A stretch of DNA of 64,000 nt from Rapana venosa. Lineage: Eukaryota; Mollusca; Gastropoda; Neogastropoda; Muricidae. Each line of letters begins with the position of its first letter. Position 1 is the stretch's first letter. The notes beneath the pieces were generated by a model, which had not been told where the DNA came from, ran no database searches, and was given only the letters and a program-made list of their open reading frames with translations. The stretch lies in contig CM054135.1 in NCBI GenBank assembly GCA_028751875.1, positions 11,383,467 to 11,447,466 of the forward strand. The letters are read 5' to 3'. Positions 47,505 through 59,194 of the stretch are shown in pieces. The position numbers and the translations under genes were made by a program.

Positions 47505-47687
47505 TGTAGGATTAGCTCAATATAGATCTAGTATTGCAGACGCTTCTGTAAGGGCCATAACTCTCATACCGTAACTAAGGTGATTGAGATACACACATGG
47601 AATTGTGGGTAGAATATTAACAGCTAACTTCGATCTCTTCACGGCACACACGTACACACGCTACCACGAGCACAGGCCAATTCTAGA
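47505..47687 (+). repeat. 3' LTR
   Basis: Same 183 bases as the 5' LTR except one T/C difference (GGCTATAA in 5', GGCCATAA in 3'). Confidence 0.93.
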
Positions 47688-47987
47688 CCATGGAGTCACC
47701 CATTTCAGTGAGTTTTCCCATGGAGTTAGCACTAATACTGACTCCAACCCCCCAAATGTCCTTCCGATAAGACTTATATACCAAAGCTCCGTGTGTGCGG
47801 ACACACGCAGAGTTCCACCCTTCGGAAGAGTAGGCCATTGCGTGCAGGTAGGAATGGATGACAAAAATTGATAAAAATGCATGCGCACAGATGTTGTGTT
47901 TAGATACCATGCCGATGCCTGAATGTGGCTACCTTAATGGTGGGTAAAAAACGGTCACATGCACAAAATCTCACCATTGGTGAATGT
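47688..47987 (+). repeat. rest of the SINE interrupted by the LTR element
   Basis: Continues the A-type core (CTCCGTGTGTGCGGACACAC, AGAGTAGGCCATTGCG) but ends with the C/F tail (ACCTTAATGGTGGG ... CACCATTGGTGAATG). It is therefore another mosaic SINE. Confidence 0.8.
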
Positions 47988-48218
47988 TTTTACCCACCAT
48001 TACAGGTTGCCATATTCTGACTTTGAGGATGGTGTCTAAACACCACACCGGTTTGCATTCGTTTTATAATTCTGTCATCCCTTCCTACTGGCATGAAATG
48101 GCCTACTCTTTCAAAAAGCAGAACATAATTTTGAAAAATATGTACACAAGGTGCTCTGCGAGCTTTCGCACATGGATCCATGAACATGGATTATAGTCTT
48201 ATCCAAGGAGTAAATACC
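47988..48218 (-). repeat. inverted partner SINE
   Basis: The same mosaic type on the opposite strand, from tail to core (TTATAGTCTTATCCAAGGAG on +). Tail-to-tail with the preceding copy. Confidence 0.7.
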
Positions 48219-50784
48219 CACATTAAAAAAAAAAAAGACATTTTCAAGATCTGATTTTCAAACAAGCAAACTTACCTGTTTAAACAGGAAGAAATTTTGT
48301 AAGTGGGAGAAAGTCAAGGAATGTATGCATGCCAGCCTACTCTGATTTTACAGTGATCAGCAATGACCAGTCTAGTCAAAGTTATGACTGACAGAGAACA
48401 GATTCTATCCTGACTGCCTTCTCAACAGTTTTCTCGGGAGATTTTAATGGAGTTTCAGTGCAACAGAGCTTATTCAAGAATCTGTGCATTCTCTCTTTAT
48501 GAATATAATGTTGACATGGCTCTTAGGTACAGTTTTCAATGCGAGTTCTTATCTGACATTGTCTGAAGATGGTCTGTGATATGATAAGCCCACTGCTGAA
48601 ATGCTTTCCCTTGCTGAAATGCTCTCCCTTGCTTCATGTCTTAAACCATAACATATTTTTATTTGGTTTTCTGGGTTTTGTTGTGGTGGTGGTTGAATTG
48701 TTAAAACTGCTTGTTTAGGAATTCCCTATTTGTACAATGGACTGACTGGCCCAGTGACTTCTCCTTTAACTTCCAGAGGAGTCATTGCAACAAGCCATCA
48801 AAACTTTCAGGCAATGTGTCTTGGGCAAGTTGACCTTGGCTGAGGCCATCTCTCTCCAGACTTCGAATTGCATGCTAGGTATTTCAGTGGCATTCATATT
48901 ATTGAAGATAACTGGCCTACTCTTTCATGAAAAATAGATGAAATTTTGAAATGTGTGGAAGATGTGATATGTTAATTTGTATCTCTTTGCAGGATCAAAA
49001 TAAGTTTCTGAGCTTGGATCTGTAACCTCATCAGAAATTAAAATAATTTCTTCATCTAATTCAGTTGTAATCTTTGAGATAATGATTTTAATGAAAATTG
49101 GACTATGCAAATAGGGTCTACATAAGTTTGAAACACCATCAATTATCAGAATAACTTGTGACTTCTCCCTCGCAACCCCTCACGGAGTTGTTGGGGCACT
49201 GCCGTGGATTTTTCAGACAGTATGTCATGTACAAGATGAACCTGGCAGACGCCATGTCTTCCCAGGCTATGCATCAGACCACCAGCAAAAAACACTTTGA
49301 GGATGGGCCTTCCAGTACAAGTGCAGGCAACCAAACATGTTCTACCTTTAGCCACTGAGTGACTGTAGTGTCAACCCATCTGTGAGCAATACTTAATTTG
49401 TTTTGGCTCAAAGGGGTGACCTATCACATCATCAGTATGCTAGGATCAGCTCTAAGTTATGACCTATTATAAATGCATTAACTCATTGGTAACTGGAAAC
49501 TTCAATTAAAGATCAAACTAAACATCCCTCACTGCCAAGAACCGTCATTCATAGTCTATGGTACAAAACTCAATTCTGTACCTTGACATTTATGAGTTTA
49601 ATTTTGTAGGGGTTTTAAAAATTTTGTTTGAAAGCATTCCCAGTGGATGAACTGTGCACTGGTTTATCCTAGTTTTAGAGTGTATATTTTCCTTGACAAT
49701 GACCAAAATTTGAGGCAGGAGATCTGAGGAGATACTCTGCAGTAACTCACACTGGATGAGAATGAAGTTAATGCTGACAATTTCTCAATTCTATAAGAAA
49801 AAATGGTGATTAGTTCTGAGGAAGAAGATGAAAGAACTCAATTACTGAGCAATGACATGAATTACGGATCTTTAATGTGCATATTTGATCTTCTGCATGT
49901 TTAAAAACACAAAAGGAATTAAGACACTGGCAGATCTGCATTTGAAGTTAACGTCAGGGATCATACAAATCCCCACCCTTAATTCACCAGATGCCGCTGT
50001 CAATATTTAGACCCATATCTTCATGGGCCCATGGGATTAAAGTCAAAAGGTTTTAACTACTCGGCTATAGCATCCATCAATCTTGTAAGATGAGTTTGTT
50101 GACAAGTGGGCTGCTTTCTAGTATTTCTTTACAATAGGCTCAGCCCAGCACAGGGACATGTCAGGGTCAGGGTCATGGTCAGAGTCAGGGTCAGCTCCAC
50201 AGTTAACACACCAGAAAAAGAAATGTTGACTTTTTCTGAAATCACTTTCATTTCAATCTTTTTCCACAAAACACTGGTCAGTTTGCCCTTCCTTTTTGAT
50301 TACCATTCCAGCTTTATTTGTATAATATATGTACTCTTTAGGTGCCACAAATGTTAAAGTTGGAATCAACACTTTCATTCTCACATGAATAAAAACAACA
50401 ACAACAAAAACCCGGTGAAACAAACAGTAAAACAGTTAACAAAGGACTTTACACTAATCTTCCTTTTCCCACCCCCTTTTTTTGTTGCAACAATGATATC
50501 CTTTTCAAATTTTGTCCAATTTATTCATCCAAAATAAACTGATGATGAAAACAGCTCTGACATTCAAATGTACAATTCAATCAATGAAAACAAACAAACA
50601 AAAGGCTTGTTCAGTAAATTATAGGCAATCTTGTTGATATGTTGTTGCATGTAAATGCAAAATTATGAAAAAATAATTTTTTAAAAAGGTATCATCATGT
50701 AATTATTGTAATGATACTTTGGTGACTTATGTGGTAGAATGTATGTGTGTACCAATCAAAAAGAAATATAAAAAAGATATCATT

Positions 50785-50831
<47 letters not shown>

Positions 50832-50835
50832 CGCG

Positions 50836-50872
<37 letters not shown>

Positions 50873-51334
50873 CACATCTATACAAAATCTTCTTTCTTTC
50901 TTCCCTAAAACAAAATTCCATAAAAGAGACATGAAGATAGGCACTCTCTCATGTAAACATTTATCTAAATTGCGCATCTTGAGCACAATAAATGTATGAA
51001 GAATTTATATTAAAGTAAAATAAGAATGAAATAAAAGTATAGACAAAAGAGAACTAAGCACAATGCCACTTACAGCACACAGAGTTGTACCCTCAAAGAG
51101 ACAGAGAAAGACACAGAATAGGACCAAAATAGAGTATGACAGAGGTAGTGTGTGTGTGCATGCATGTACACACAAGCAAGCATGTATGCATATGTGCACA
51201 GGTGTCCATTTTAAATATTATGCACATGTACAACACCAATACCCACATACAAATGACACATGCATATGTACAATTCCAACCAAAACATGCAATATATGTA
51301 CACACTCAACCAACAACAACAACACCAAAATGAT
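48219..51334. other. 3' flank of CCDC166-like gene; no gene seen
   Basis: Contains repeat E copies near 48755-48890 and 49155-49300, a partial family F SINE at 49860-50075 and CA/TG repeats at 50785-50873. Part may be 3' UTR of the gene to the right. Confidence 0.5.
49860..50075 (-). repeat. SINE family F, partial
   Basis: Head remnant at the right end (GAGTAGTTAAAACC on minus) and F body to ATATGCACATTAAAGATCC. The tail is absent. Confidence 0.65.
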
Positions 51335-51619
51335 TTACAGGTCATCAGTATGATGACTCTCATCGGCCGCTTTGGATGAGGCCCCCTCCTCAAAGAGCGG
51401 CACTTCTTTGAAGGACTTCTGCTGCCGCATGTCGCGCAGCTTCTTCAGGTCGTGGGCGTAGTTCTGCTCCCTCAGCAGCTGCCTGCGCTGGTCCTCCAGC
51501 TCTCGCTGGTGCTCGTTGAGCGCGCGCGTGGTCTGGATCAGCGAGAGCAGCTCCTGCCGCAGAGCCCGGTTCTCCAGCTTGATGTGGTTGGTGTGGTCTG
51601 TCAGACACTGCATCGCTTC
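51335..51619 (-). CDS. CCDC166: CCDC166-like exon 7 (C-terminus)
   Basis: EAMQCLTDHTNHIKLENRA and onward to the end HHTDDL and TAA. The acceptor TGTGCAG is preceded by TG-rich sequence. Confidence 0.94.
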   Translation of the reverse strand, partial: EAMQCLTDHTNHIKLENRALRQELLSLIQTTRALNEHQRELEDQRRQLLREQNYAHDLKKLRDMRQQKSFKEVPLFEEGASSKAADESHHTDDL

Positions 51620-54600
51620 CTGCACACAACACACCACACACACAGAGCAGTTGTAACACATCAGTCAGGACTTCAGTAATCAAGACAAAAGATTCCCCGT
51701 AGGGATGCTGGGTGCCTGTCGGTATAAAATAGCATCCCCGCCTTGTGGAAGTTCTGTGCTAGCAATTGTCTCTTTTCTACCCCTCTCTTTGTTCCTGCCT
51801 GGTTCCTTTTCTTCCTGTCACCTCCTCCTTGCCCATTTTCTGCTGTCTTGGTATACTCTCCTGCACTTTTGTCCAGAAAGACTTGAAAGATAATGATTCC
51901 CTCCCGACCAAAGTTGGATGCGCTTAACGGAAGATGACAGAAAACAATAGTTGCTGTCTGAGCATTCGACGACGACGAAGAAGTAATCTAGACAAAACAT
52001 TCTTCTTCTTTTTCTTTGTCACACACACAAATACACACACACACACACAGACAGAGAAGAACATACCTTGTTTGCCTTCTTCTCCAGGGACTGGATGCGG
52101 TTGTCTGAGTCTGTCTGGTAGTCCCGCTTCTGGCGCAGGAAGTCAGCCTTGAGCTGCTGGATGGCCTGGGTGTGGTGTGACCTCATCTCACTCACTTGGC
52201 GCTCCAAGTCCCGGATTTTTGTTAGCTGCTCCGTTTGAAGATTCTGCAACCCAACCAGAGAATAATTATAGAAACAAGGTGGCTCTAATGGCTGCAGGAA
52301 AAAAAAAGCATAAAAAGGAGAGAACTTTGAACTTTCCATATTCATTTTAATGTTAGTTAAATGTTTGTTTTCTTTTTTTGGGGGGTGGGGGTGGGGGGGC
52401 GTTAAATGTTTCTTAGTTTGTGGAAGTTACGACCATGCATGTAGTATGTTTTTGTGACTATTAAGCACAAAGGATCTGCCCTGCAAGACTCGAAAATGCT
52501 TCAATACCATCAAAGTGCCAAAAAATTACATTTCAGAATATCTTGAGCACATATGTATTTCTACATTGGGAACTTTCTGATGCACTGTAATAATAATAAT
52601 AATAATAATAATAATGTATGGAATTTATATAGTGCTGAATCTTGTAAAGCAACAAATCAAAGCGCTCAACTTTGTCAACCAGGTAGAAATAAAGGGTTTC
52701 TTGAACAAATGCCATTTTCAACTTTCTACTTGGCTCCACTGACTTCCAGTTGAGTGAACTGGGATCTCTTATTTTGAACCTACAGTCACTTTACATGTAC
52801 ATCACATGAATGTGATTGCTTCAATATGCTGACAACACGCAAGTGAGACTCTTTTAGGATCCTGGTTTAAAGTCTCATCCAAAGGATTATTTGTGGAGTG
52901 GAGTCAGTACTGTCGTAATACTTTAAATGACTGCTGTGTAATAAAAAGCCCTGGAAACTCTTGTATGAGTTCCGCAGCTTTCTATGTCTTGATTTTTGGT
53001 GGATTCGTAGATTAGGACAGAAGTGACAACATTTTCAAAAACAAGGGAAGTAAATCCCTTGTAAGAGTGAGACGCTACAGTACCCATGTTGCCTCCATGA
53101 AAAAAACCACACCCTCAAACATCCACCCCAGTGGAAACCCAAACCTGCACTTAAATTACAGTCAGACCAGGAGAACGAGGTTCTGACCACTACACCGAGC
53201 TGTTCCCATGGCTGATGCTCACCTTGTATTCCTGTAGATCAGTCAGCTCCTGTTCTGTCTTCTGCAACAAATGCTGCTTCTCTAGCAACAGCGCCTCCAG
53301 GGCTGAAACATACAAGACCTCCTCATTATTTGTGCCCTTAAAGGAACAAGGGAGAGAAGGCAGTGAGGAAGGGAGATGATCACCACCCCCTCCCCCCATC
53401 ATGCTGGCTCAAACACAAGCTGGTTTTTTCACACCTCACAAGTAAATGACTCCTGAGGTTAGTGATTTCTTTGATATGGCTAGCAAAGGTAACTACTTTC
53501 AATTGTTCTAACCCTTTCCTCCCACTCAACCCCCACCCCCCCCCAAAAAAAAAAAAGAAAAGAAAAAAAGATGGGGAATAATGCACGTAAAATGTCATGT
53601 AAATAAACAAACACACAAATACTAGCAACAAAAAATATCCAAAATAAAGACCATACATAAACCAAAATAAACCTAACCACCCAAAATAAGAGCAATTCTC
53701 ATGATCAAACTAGGTCATATGCAGACAACACCGGTACCTTTCTTATTCTCTGAAAGATTAGGGCCTAAGTCACACAGAGACATCATTGGTACCTTTCTTT
53801 TTCTCTGAAAGACTAAAGCCCGAGTCACACCCAGACAGCACTGGTACCTTTCTTTTTCTCTGAAAGACTAAAGCCTGAGTCACACAAACAGCACTGATAC
53901 CTTTCTTTTTCTTTGAAAGACTAAAGCCTGAGTCACACACAGACAGTACTGGTACCTTTCTTTTTCTCTGAAAGACTAAAGCCTGAGTCACACAGACAGC
54001 ACTGATACCTTTCTTTTGCTGTGAAAGACTAAGGCCTGAGTCACAATTAGACAGTACTTTCTCTCTCTAAAAGACTACGACCTAAGTCACACACAGTGCT
54101 GATACCTTTTTTTTTCTCATCAAACTCCTCCTCCATCATCTGCCGCTGCAGCTGGATGTTGCGGATTTCCTGCTTGTTGTGATCGCTGAGAGTGACAATG
54201 GTGGTCTGACGCTTACTCGTCTTCTTCTCCATGTAGCTCATGTACTCATGCTGCTCACAGGACATGCACAAGGTTAGTACAATGGTAAAGCAATGATGAT
54301 AAATAGCAATATAATCTCAATAATATAATGATAACACAGAATCCCCCCCCCCCCCCTCCTTCCCCCAAACTTCTATTCCTGTTAACCCTTACAGAGCGTA
54401 CATGATGTTGACTGTTGATCATCTCCCATCTTCCTTGTTTTCCTGTCTCTTCTTGGGGAATTCATTGCAAACTCTTCTGCAACAAATAGCTAGATAAGTG
54501 AGTCAGCCTGAATTTGGGCAGAAATCCACATATGTCATTGAAAATAACCTTTACATAGCTTCCAAAAATCCTAGCATTGGGAGAAGATTTAAAGTTCTGC

Positions 54601-55945
54601 ACGGAACAGGTTAATTTTAAACCAGCAATGTGCAGTCTCACCATTGGTAAACATCAGAGCACTAGTCAAGGAAAAAAATTCCTAAAATTACTCACTTTAC
54701 ACACACACACACACACACACAGGAACGGGATAGCCTAGTGGTTAGAACATTGCGCTTGCAATCTGACAACCTGGGTTCGATTCACGTTCAAGGGGATATT
54801 TTGCCCTGGAGTTAACATCAGTGCAGACTCCACTCTCCCCAAAAGTCCTTCAGATGAGACTATAAATCGAGGCCCCGTGTGCGAACGCACGTAGAACATC
54901 TTGCGCACACGTTAAATCCTGTTCTACTTTTCGTAAGAGAAGGCCATTGTGTGCTAGTGGGAACAGATGACAGAATTTACAAAACCGCATACACATGGGG
55001 ACTGGATGTAATAAAGCACACAAGTGCTTATTCCATTATCCTCGATATAAAAGAATAAAATAAATAAAATAAATAAATAAAACACACACACACACACACA
55101 CACACACAGACTCGGACAGACAGATGCCAATATTCAATTTCATTGATTAAAAAATCAATCAACTCTACACATACATGAAACAAGAAAAAATGAGTAAAGT
55201 TCTACAAACTCACACTTTCAATGCGAACTTTCTGAGCTTCTTGTTGCAGCCAGTCATTTTCCTTTCGTCTAATTTTATGTCAAGGAAAAAGTGTGCATCA
55301 ATAAAAATCATTAGTCAATGATAAACAAAAGCTACAAAACTGTTTATTTTCATCCATTTTATCTGTTCTGGAATGGTAACAAAACAAACACCCCCCTGAA
55401 AACAAACAAACAAAACCCACGTCCACATTTTGGTAACAAAAACTACAACTAATGGATAGAAGAAAATGACAAAAATGACCCCCTCTCCTCCCTGCAAAAA
55501 ACAAACAAAAAACATCCCCCCACAACCCCCCCCCCCCCCCCCCCCCCACCACCACAAAACCGAAACCGAACCCATACAAAAGTAAAACAACATTCCCATC
55601 CCCCATTTTCCTGTATTCTACTGTCCTCTTCACCCCCCTCCTAAGAAAACCTGTTAAAATATGCCCCCTCCGCTTCCCCTGCCCTACAACTAAAATCAAA
55701 TCAACACACAACACACACACACACACACACACACACACCGCACAACACACACATACTTCCCTAAACAAATGAAAAAGTTGTTAGAAAAACAAAACATCCC
55801 CCCCAAAAAAAAAAAAAAAAAAAAAAAAATCAGAAAGTACACAACTAGCAGAACAGACATAAAACAGGCAAAACAAAATCTTCTCCACCCTACCTAACAC
55901 CCCCCCCCCCCCAAAAAAAAAAAAAAAAAAAAAAAGAACGATGTG

Positions 55946-56008
<63 letters not shown>

Positions 56009-56585
56009 AGATAGGCAGATAGATAGATACACTTACACACTCTATTATATCATTTGAAAAGACAAACTTAGATATGTTATACAATCTCTGATTCTGTCTT
56101 TCTGTGTCTGTCTCTTTGTATGTATGCATATATTATGTGCATGTATGTGTGTGTGTGTGTGTGTGTGTGCATACACATGTGTGTGTTTGAATGCAATCAA
56201 ATGCATATATTATGTGAAGGAATTGTTCACCTAATTTTTTCATCACGTCCTTAAATCTATACATGTACAGAGTTCAAACCATTACCTCAGATGATGAATT
56301 ACTAGAAAAGTACACACATTGATTCAAATTATTCAGAACTTTAAGTTGGGCTATAACTCTAATTCTGGATAATATATTTGTGATATTGTTATCAGTTTAT
56401 AAGGATACAAGTCTTCCACTCTTCTCTTGGCATTCTCAAGTTCCTCAGTGACTTTGGTCAACCTGTAAATAAGAAATTATCAGAAGATGAAGAGTACTTC
56501 ATGGTATAAATGAGAGGAAATCAAATCCATACTTCCTCAACATTTGTTTTCTCAATATTTTGTCATTCAAACATACAGTGACAGG

Positions 56586-56653
<68 letters not shown>

Positions 56654-56835
56654 ATGTGTGTGTGTGTTATATTTTTATTTATTTTATTCTTTTATATCAA
56701 GGATAATGGAATACGCACTTATGTGCTTTTTTACATCCAGTCCCCATGTGTATGCGGTTTTGTAAATTCTGTCATCTGTTCCCACCGGCACACAATGGCC
56801 TACTCTTATGAAAAGTGTGTGTGTGGTGTGGTGTG

Positions 56836-56873
<38 letters not shown>

Positions 56874-57306
56874 TTGTGTGTGTGTGTGTATGTAAGTGTG
56901 TAGGCGTGTATGTGTGTGTGCGTGTGCGTGCTTGTACATACATGATACACATAGGCCCTATATTTTTATCTTTTGTTTTTGTGGAAACACTGTTTCATTC
57001 TTATTTTAAAAGAAATACTCTTCTCTTTCACATACACACATATGGGTACTACATCCTGAAGGCTTTTGATACTCTTGCTAATGATATACTACCATATAAA
57101 TCAACATCTACGAAAATATGAGCGGGTAAATACATAACAAGCAGTATAAAATGTAACGTTTAAACAACAATAACAACGAAAACGTTTTGTGCTTACTCTT
57201 CTTGTAGCATGATTTCCTTCTCAGTGGGTTCCGGTGTTTTGGCTTTTTCGGCTGGGGCAGGCGTTTCTTTGCCTTTCTTTTTACCTTTCTTCCCTTTAGG
57301 TGGCAT
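51335..57306 (-). CDS. CCDC166: coiled-coil protein of the CCDC166/DUF4515 family, complete 7-exon gene
   Basis: Seven exons join in phase to 301 codons plus TAA. The N-terminus is a Lys/Gly-rich stretch (MPPKGKKGKKKGK). Almost all the rest is predicted coiled coil: RKENDWLQQEAQKVRIES, SKRQTTIVTLSDHNKQEI, LQEYKNLQTEQLTKIRDLE, HIKLENRALRQELLSLI and QRRQLLREQNYAHDL. The order and spacing of these blocks follow human CCDC166 as I remember it, including the basic start, the QEYK/QPYK junction and the final REQ..DL block, so an orthologous relation is likely. Other DUF4515 members (CCDC121, BBOF1) fit less well. The function of CCDC166 is not established. The Ser/Pro-rich tail of the human protein is absent. 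No signal peptide or membrane segment. Confidence 0.85.
52067..52243 (-). CDS. CCDC166: CCDC166-like exon 6
   Basis: NLQTEQLTKIRDLERQ, HHTQAIQQLKADFLRQKR and DNRIQSLEKKANK. 59 codons, phase 0. A (GT)n tract follows the donor GTATGT within about 20 bases. Confidence 0.95.
53223..53302 (-). CDS. CCDC166: CCDC166-like exon 5
   Basis: ALEALLLEKQHLLQK and TEQELTDLQEYK. Acceptor TTTCAG, donor AAG|GTGAGC, phase 1 in and 0 out. Confidence 0.92.
53733..54110. repeat. CCDC166: minisatellite of exon-4 edge and donor
   Basis: About seven units of 51-55 bases; the last overlaps the exon 4 end and one (about 54055) is degenerate. On the minus strand a unit reads TTAGTCTTTCAG, AGAAAAAGAAAG, GTACCAGTGC, then a spacer with TGTGACTCAGGC. 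Confidence 0.9.
54106..54250 (-). CDS. CCDC166: CCDC166-like exon 4
   Basis: HEYMSYMEKKTSKRQ through QMMEEEFDEKKK. Ends in a run of nine A then G before donor GTATCA, phase 1. The end of this exon and its donor are repeated in the minisatellite that follows. Confidence 0.92.
54721..55080 (+). repeat. SINE family A, full length and best preserved
   Basis: Clear A box (TAGCCTAGTGGTTAGAAC) and B box (GGTTCGATTC), core GATGAGACTATAAATCGAGG, 3' end TCCATTATCCTCGATATAAA and (AATAA)n tail. Flanked on both sides by CA repeats, so it landed in a microsatellite. In intron 3 of the CCDC166-like gene, antisense. Confidence 0.92.
55214..55268 (-). CDS. CCDC166: CCDC166-like exon 3
   Basis: RKENDWLQQEAQKVRIES. 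Acceptor TTAG, donor AGT|GTGAGT. Phase 2 in and 0 out. The upstream intron carries C, A and TA tracts. Confidence 0.87.
55525..55546. repeat. poly-C tract
   Basis: About 22 consecutive C. One of many C runs of 15-30 bases on the + strand. A runs of about 25 bases follow at 55806-55829 and 55913-55934. Confidence 0.95.
55946..56005. repeat. TA microsatellite
   Basis: (TA)n about 58 bases in intron 2 of the CCDC166-like gene. Confidence 0.95.
56409..56462 (-). CDS. CCDC166: CCDC166-like exon 2
   Basis: LTKVTEELENAKRRVED. Acceptor TTTACAG. The donor GTATCC is weak but is the only one giving the right phase to exon 3. The intron holds TG repeats and a SINE A piece (56683-56815). Confidence 0.78.
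56586..56930. repeat. GA tract, SINE A fragment and TG tract
   Basis: (GA)n at 56586-56652, the minus-strand SINE A 3' part at 56683-56815 and TG repeats at 56815-56930. The same (GA)n plus SINE A end arrangement occurs at 39.5 and 39.7 kb. Confidence 0.85.
57197..57306 (-). CDS. CCDC166: CCDC166-like exon 1
   Basis: ATG, basic N-terminus and TPEPTEKEIMLQEE. Donor GTAAGC, phase 2. The start is the first ATG and has the expected basic leader. Confidence 0.88.
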
Positions 57307-57852
57307 TTTGGTTGTCTTATGAAATTTCAGACCAATAGAGAAATCAGTGACAAGTAAATTCACAAAAAATCCACTGCCTCCTATGAGCGGGCATAAGCGT
57401 CAGATCACCATACCAACACTGCTCAGCGTTAGTTTCGTAAAAGTAATTACATCGCTTTAGACTTTGGTTTACATTTTTCTTTCTATTTATACCTTTCAAT
57501 AGTATAATTCAGTCTTAAACATCATAAATTGCTAAAGTTGATTGATTTGAATCATTCTACTATATAAAGCATCTTTGTTCTACGAAACTTTCTGTGCTTA
57601 CCTTTGATACGCTATATTGTCGTTAAATGGATTTCGCTACCTCGAACTATGCGAACTCGGTTTAAAAGCAGCAGGAAATTATTTTTAAACTGCTAAGCAC
57701 ACCAGGCTAGACTCCTCACCTCTGCGCACATGTGCACATGCGTGCGCGCGCGCGCGTGTGTGTGTGTGTGCGCACACACACACACACACACACACACGCA
57801 CTCACACAGAGGACTGGATTTAAACACACACACACACACACACACACACACC
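57307..57852. other. CCDC166-like upstream region
   Basis: 5' flank of the gene, with no recognised promoter motif. Ends in CG/TG/CA repeats at 57735-57852 that directly precede the LINE. Confidence 0.5.
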
Positions 57853-58060
57853 TGAGAGCAACCCCCTTTAACATAACTGTAGTACAGGCATACGCCCCTA
57901 CATCAGACTGCACAGATGAAGCCATAGAAGAATTTTATGACCAGCTACAAGAGGTTCTGAATCAAACTCCCAAGAAAGACATCCTCGTTGTGCAAGGTGA
58001 CTGGAACATTGGGAGGGCGTTTGTGGGCCACATTGTAATAACCAATCAAATGAAAGAGGC

Positions 58061-59086
58061 TTGAGACTCCTGGAGTTTGCCAGTAACAACCACCTCCAGC
58101 TAGTGAATACACTTGGCCCACACAAGAAATCCAGAAAATGGACATGGCATAGCCCAAATGGTGAACACCACAACCAAATAGATTACATCATGGTGAAAAG
58201 ACGGTTTCAGTCTAGTGTTAACATCCCACAGACACGAAGTTTTCCAGGAGCAGACATAGGGAGTGATCATGATCTTGTGATGATGACTTTCCGACTACAC
58301 CTAAAGAAAATCCACAAGCGGAACAACATCAGGATCAAATTTGACCTCGAGAAGCTGAAGGACCCAGAGGTATTAGAAATTTTTCAAGCAAGGATAGGTG
58401 GAAAGTTTGCAGCACTCACTGTGATAGACTCAGACATAGATACACTGACGAATAGTTTCAATACAGCAGTGACTGAAACAGCAAGCGAGCTTCTTGGCAA
58501 ACACCGACCAGTCAAAAAACCATGGGTCACACCGAACATCCTACAACTATGCGACAAGCGTAGAGAGTTGAAGAAAAAGAAAAATGAAACAAAAGAAAGA
58601 GCAGAACAATATAGGGCAGTCAACAAAAGAATCAGAAAGTCCATGAAGGAGGCAAAAGAGAAATGGATCGGTGGACAGTGCCAAGACATTGAAGAGAACA
58701 TCAAGAAAAACAATAGCAAGAAAGCATATCAGCTGGTGAAAGACCTGACTAGCACAAAACAAGGAAAAGGTTTAACAATCCAAGACAAAAATGGGAAGTG
58801 TCTCACTGATGACCAGGATATTCTGAACAGATGGACAGAATACTGCTCCAACCTGTATAACTATAGAACCGCAGGAGATCCAGAAGTCCTTAATGTACCA
58901 GCAAGCAAAGACACAGACAGTCACCCTATCCTCCGAGAAGAAGTGGAAACAGCAGTCAGATCGCTGAAAAAGGGAAAGTCAGCAGCGGCTGACAACATTC
59001 CAGCTGAGTTGGTTCAAGCTGGAGGGGAAGCCATGATCAGCGCCCTACTAAGAATCTGCAACAAGATCTGGCAGACAGGAAAATAG
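58061..59086 (+). pseudogene. LINE endonuclease and RT start, ended by a stop
   Basis: Frame of about 340 codons with the endonuclease C-terminal half and a basic linker (ELKKKKNETKERAEQYRA). The stop at 59084-59086 falls where related proteins read on without interruption. The frame resumes unchanged after it. Confidence 0.85.
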
Positions 59087-59194
59087 CCAACACCATGGAC
59101 ACAGTCACTCATCATCACCCTCCCCAAGAAAGGAAATCTACAACAATGCCATAATTACCGCACAATCAGCCTCATATGCCACCCAAGCAAGGTC

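Larger units (their letters stand above)
43187..47687 (+). mobile_element. Ty3/gypsy LTR retrotransposon (two-knuckle, K02A2.6-like type)
   Basis: A structurally complete 4.5-kb element: 183-bp LTRs, a primer-binding site directly after the 5' LTR, gag, protease, reverse transcriptase/RNase H and integrase in gypsy order, a purine tract, and a perfect 5-base target duplication CCATG (43182-43186 and 47688-47692). The LTRs differ at one position. The coding frames are broken by several frameshifts and stops, so this copy does not encode a full polyprotein. No envelope-like frame was seen. Confidence 0.95.

Noticed and set aside
51390..51683. Ala/Arg-rich 97-residue frame on minus
   Set aside because: It is another frame of CCDC166-like exon 7, which is coding in the frame given.
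54721..54790. Genuine tRNA genes at the SINE heads
   Set aside because: A and B boxes are there, but the cloverleaf is not complete, there is no proper acceptor stem, and the sequence continues as a SINE.
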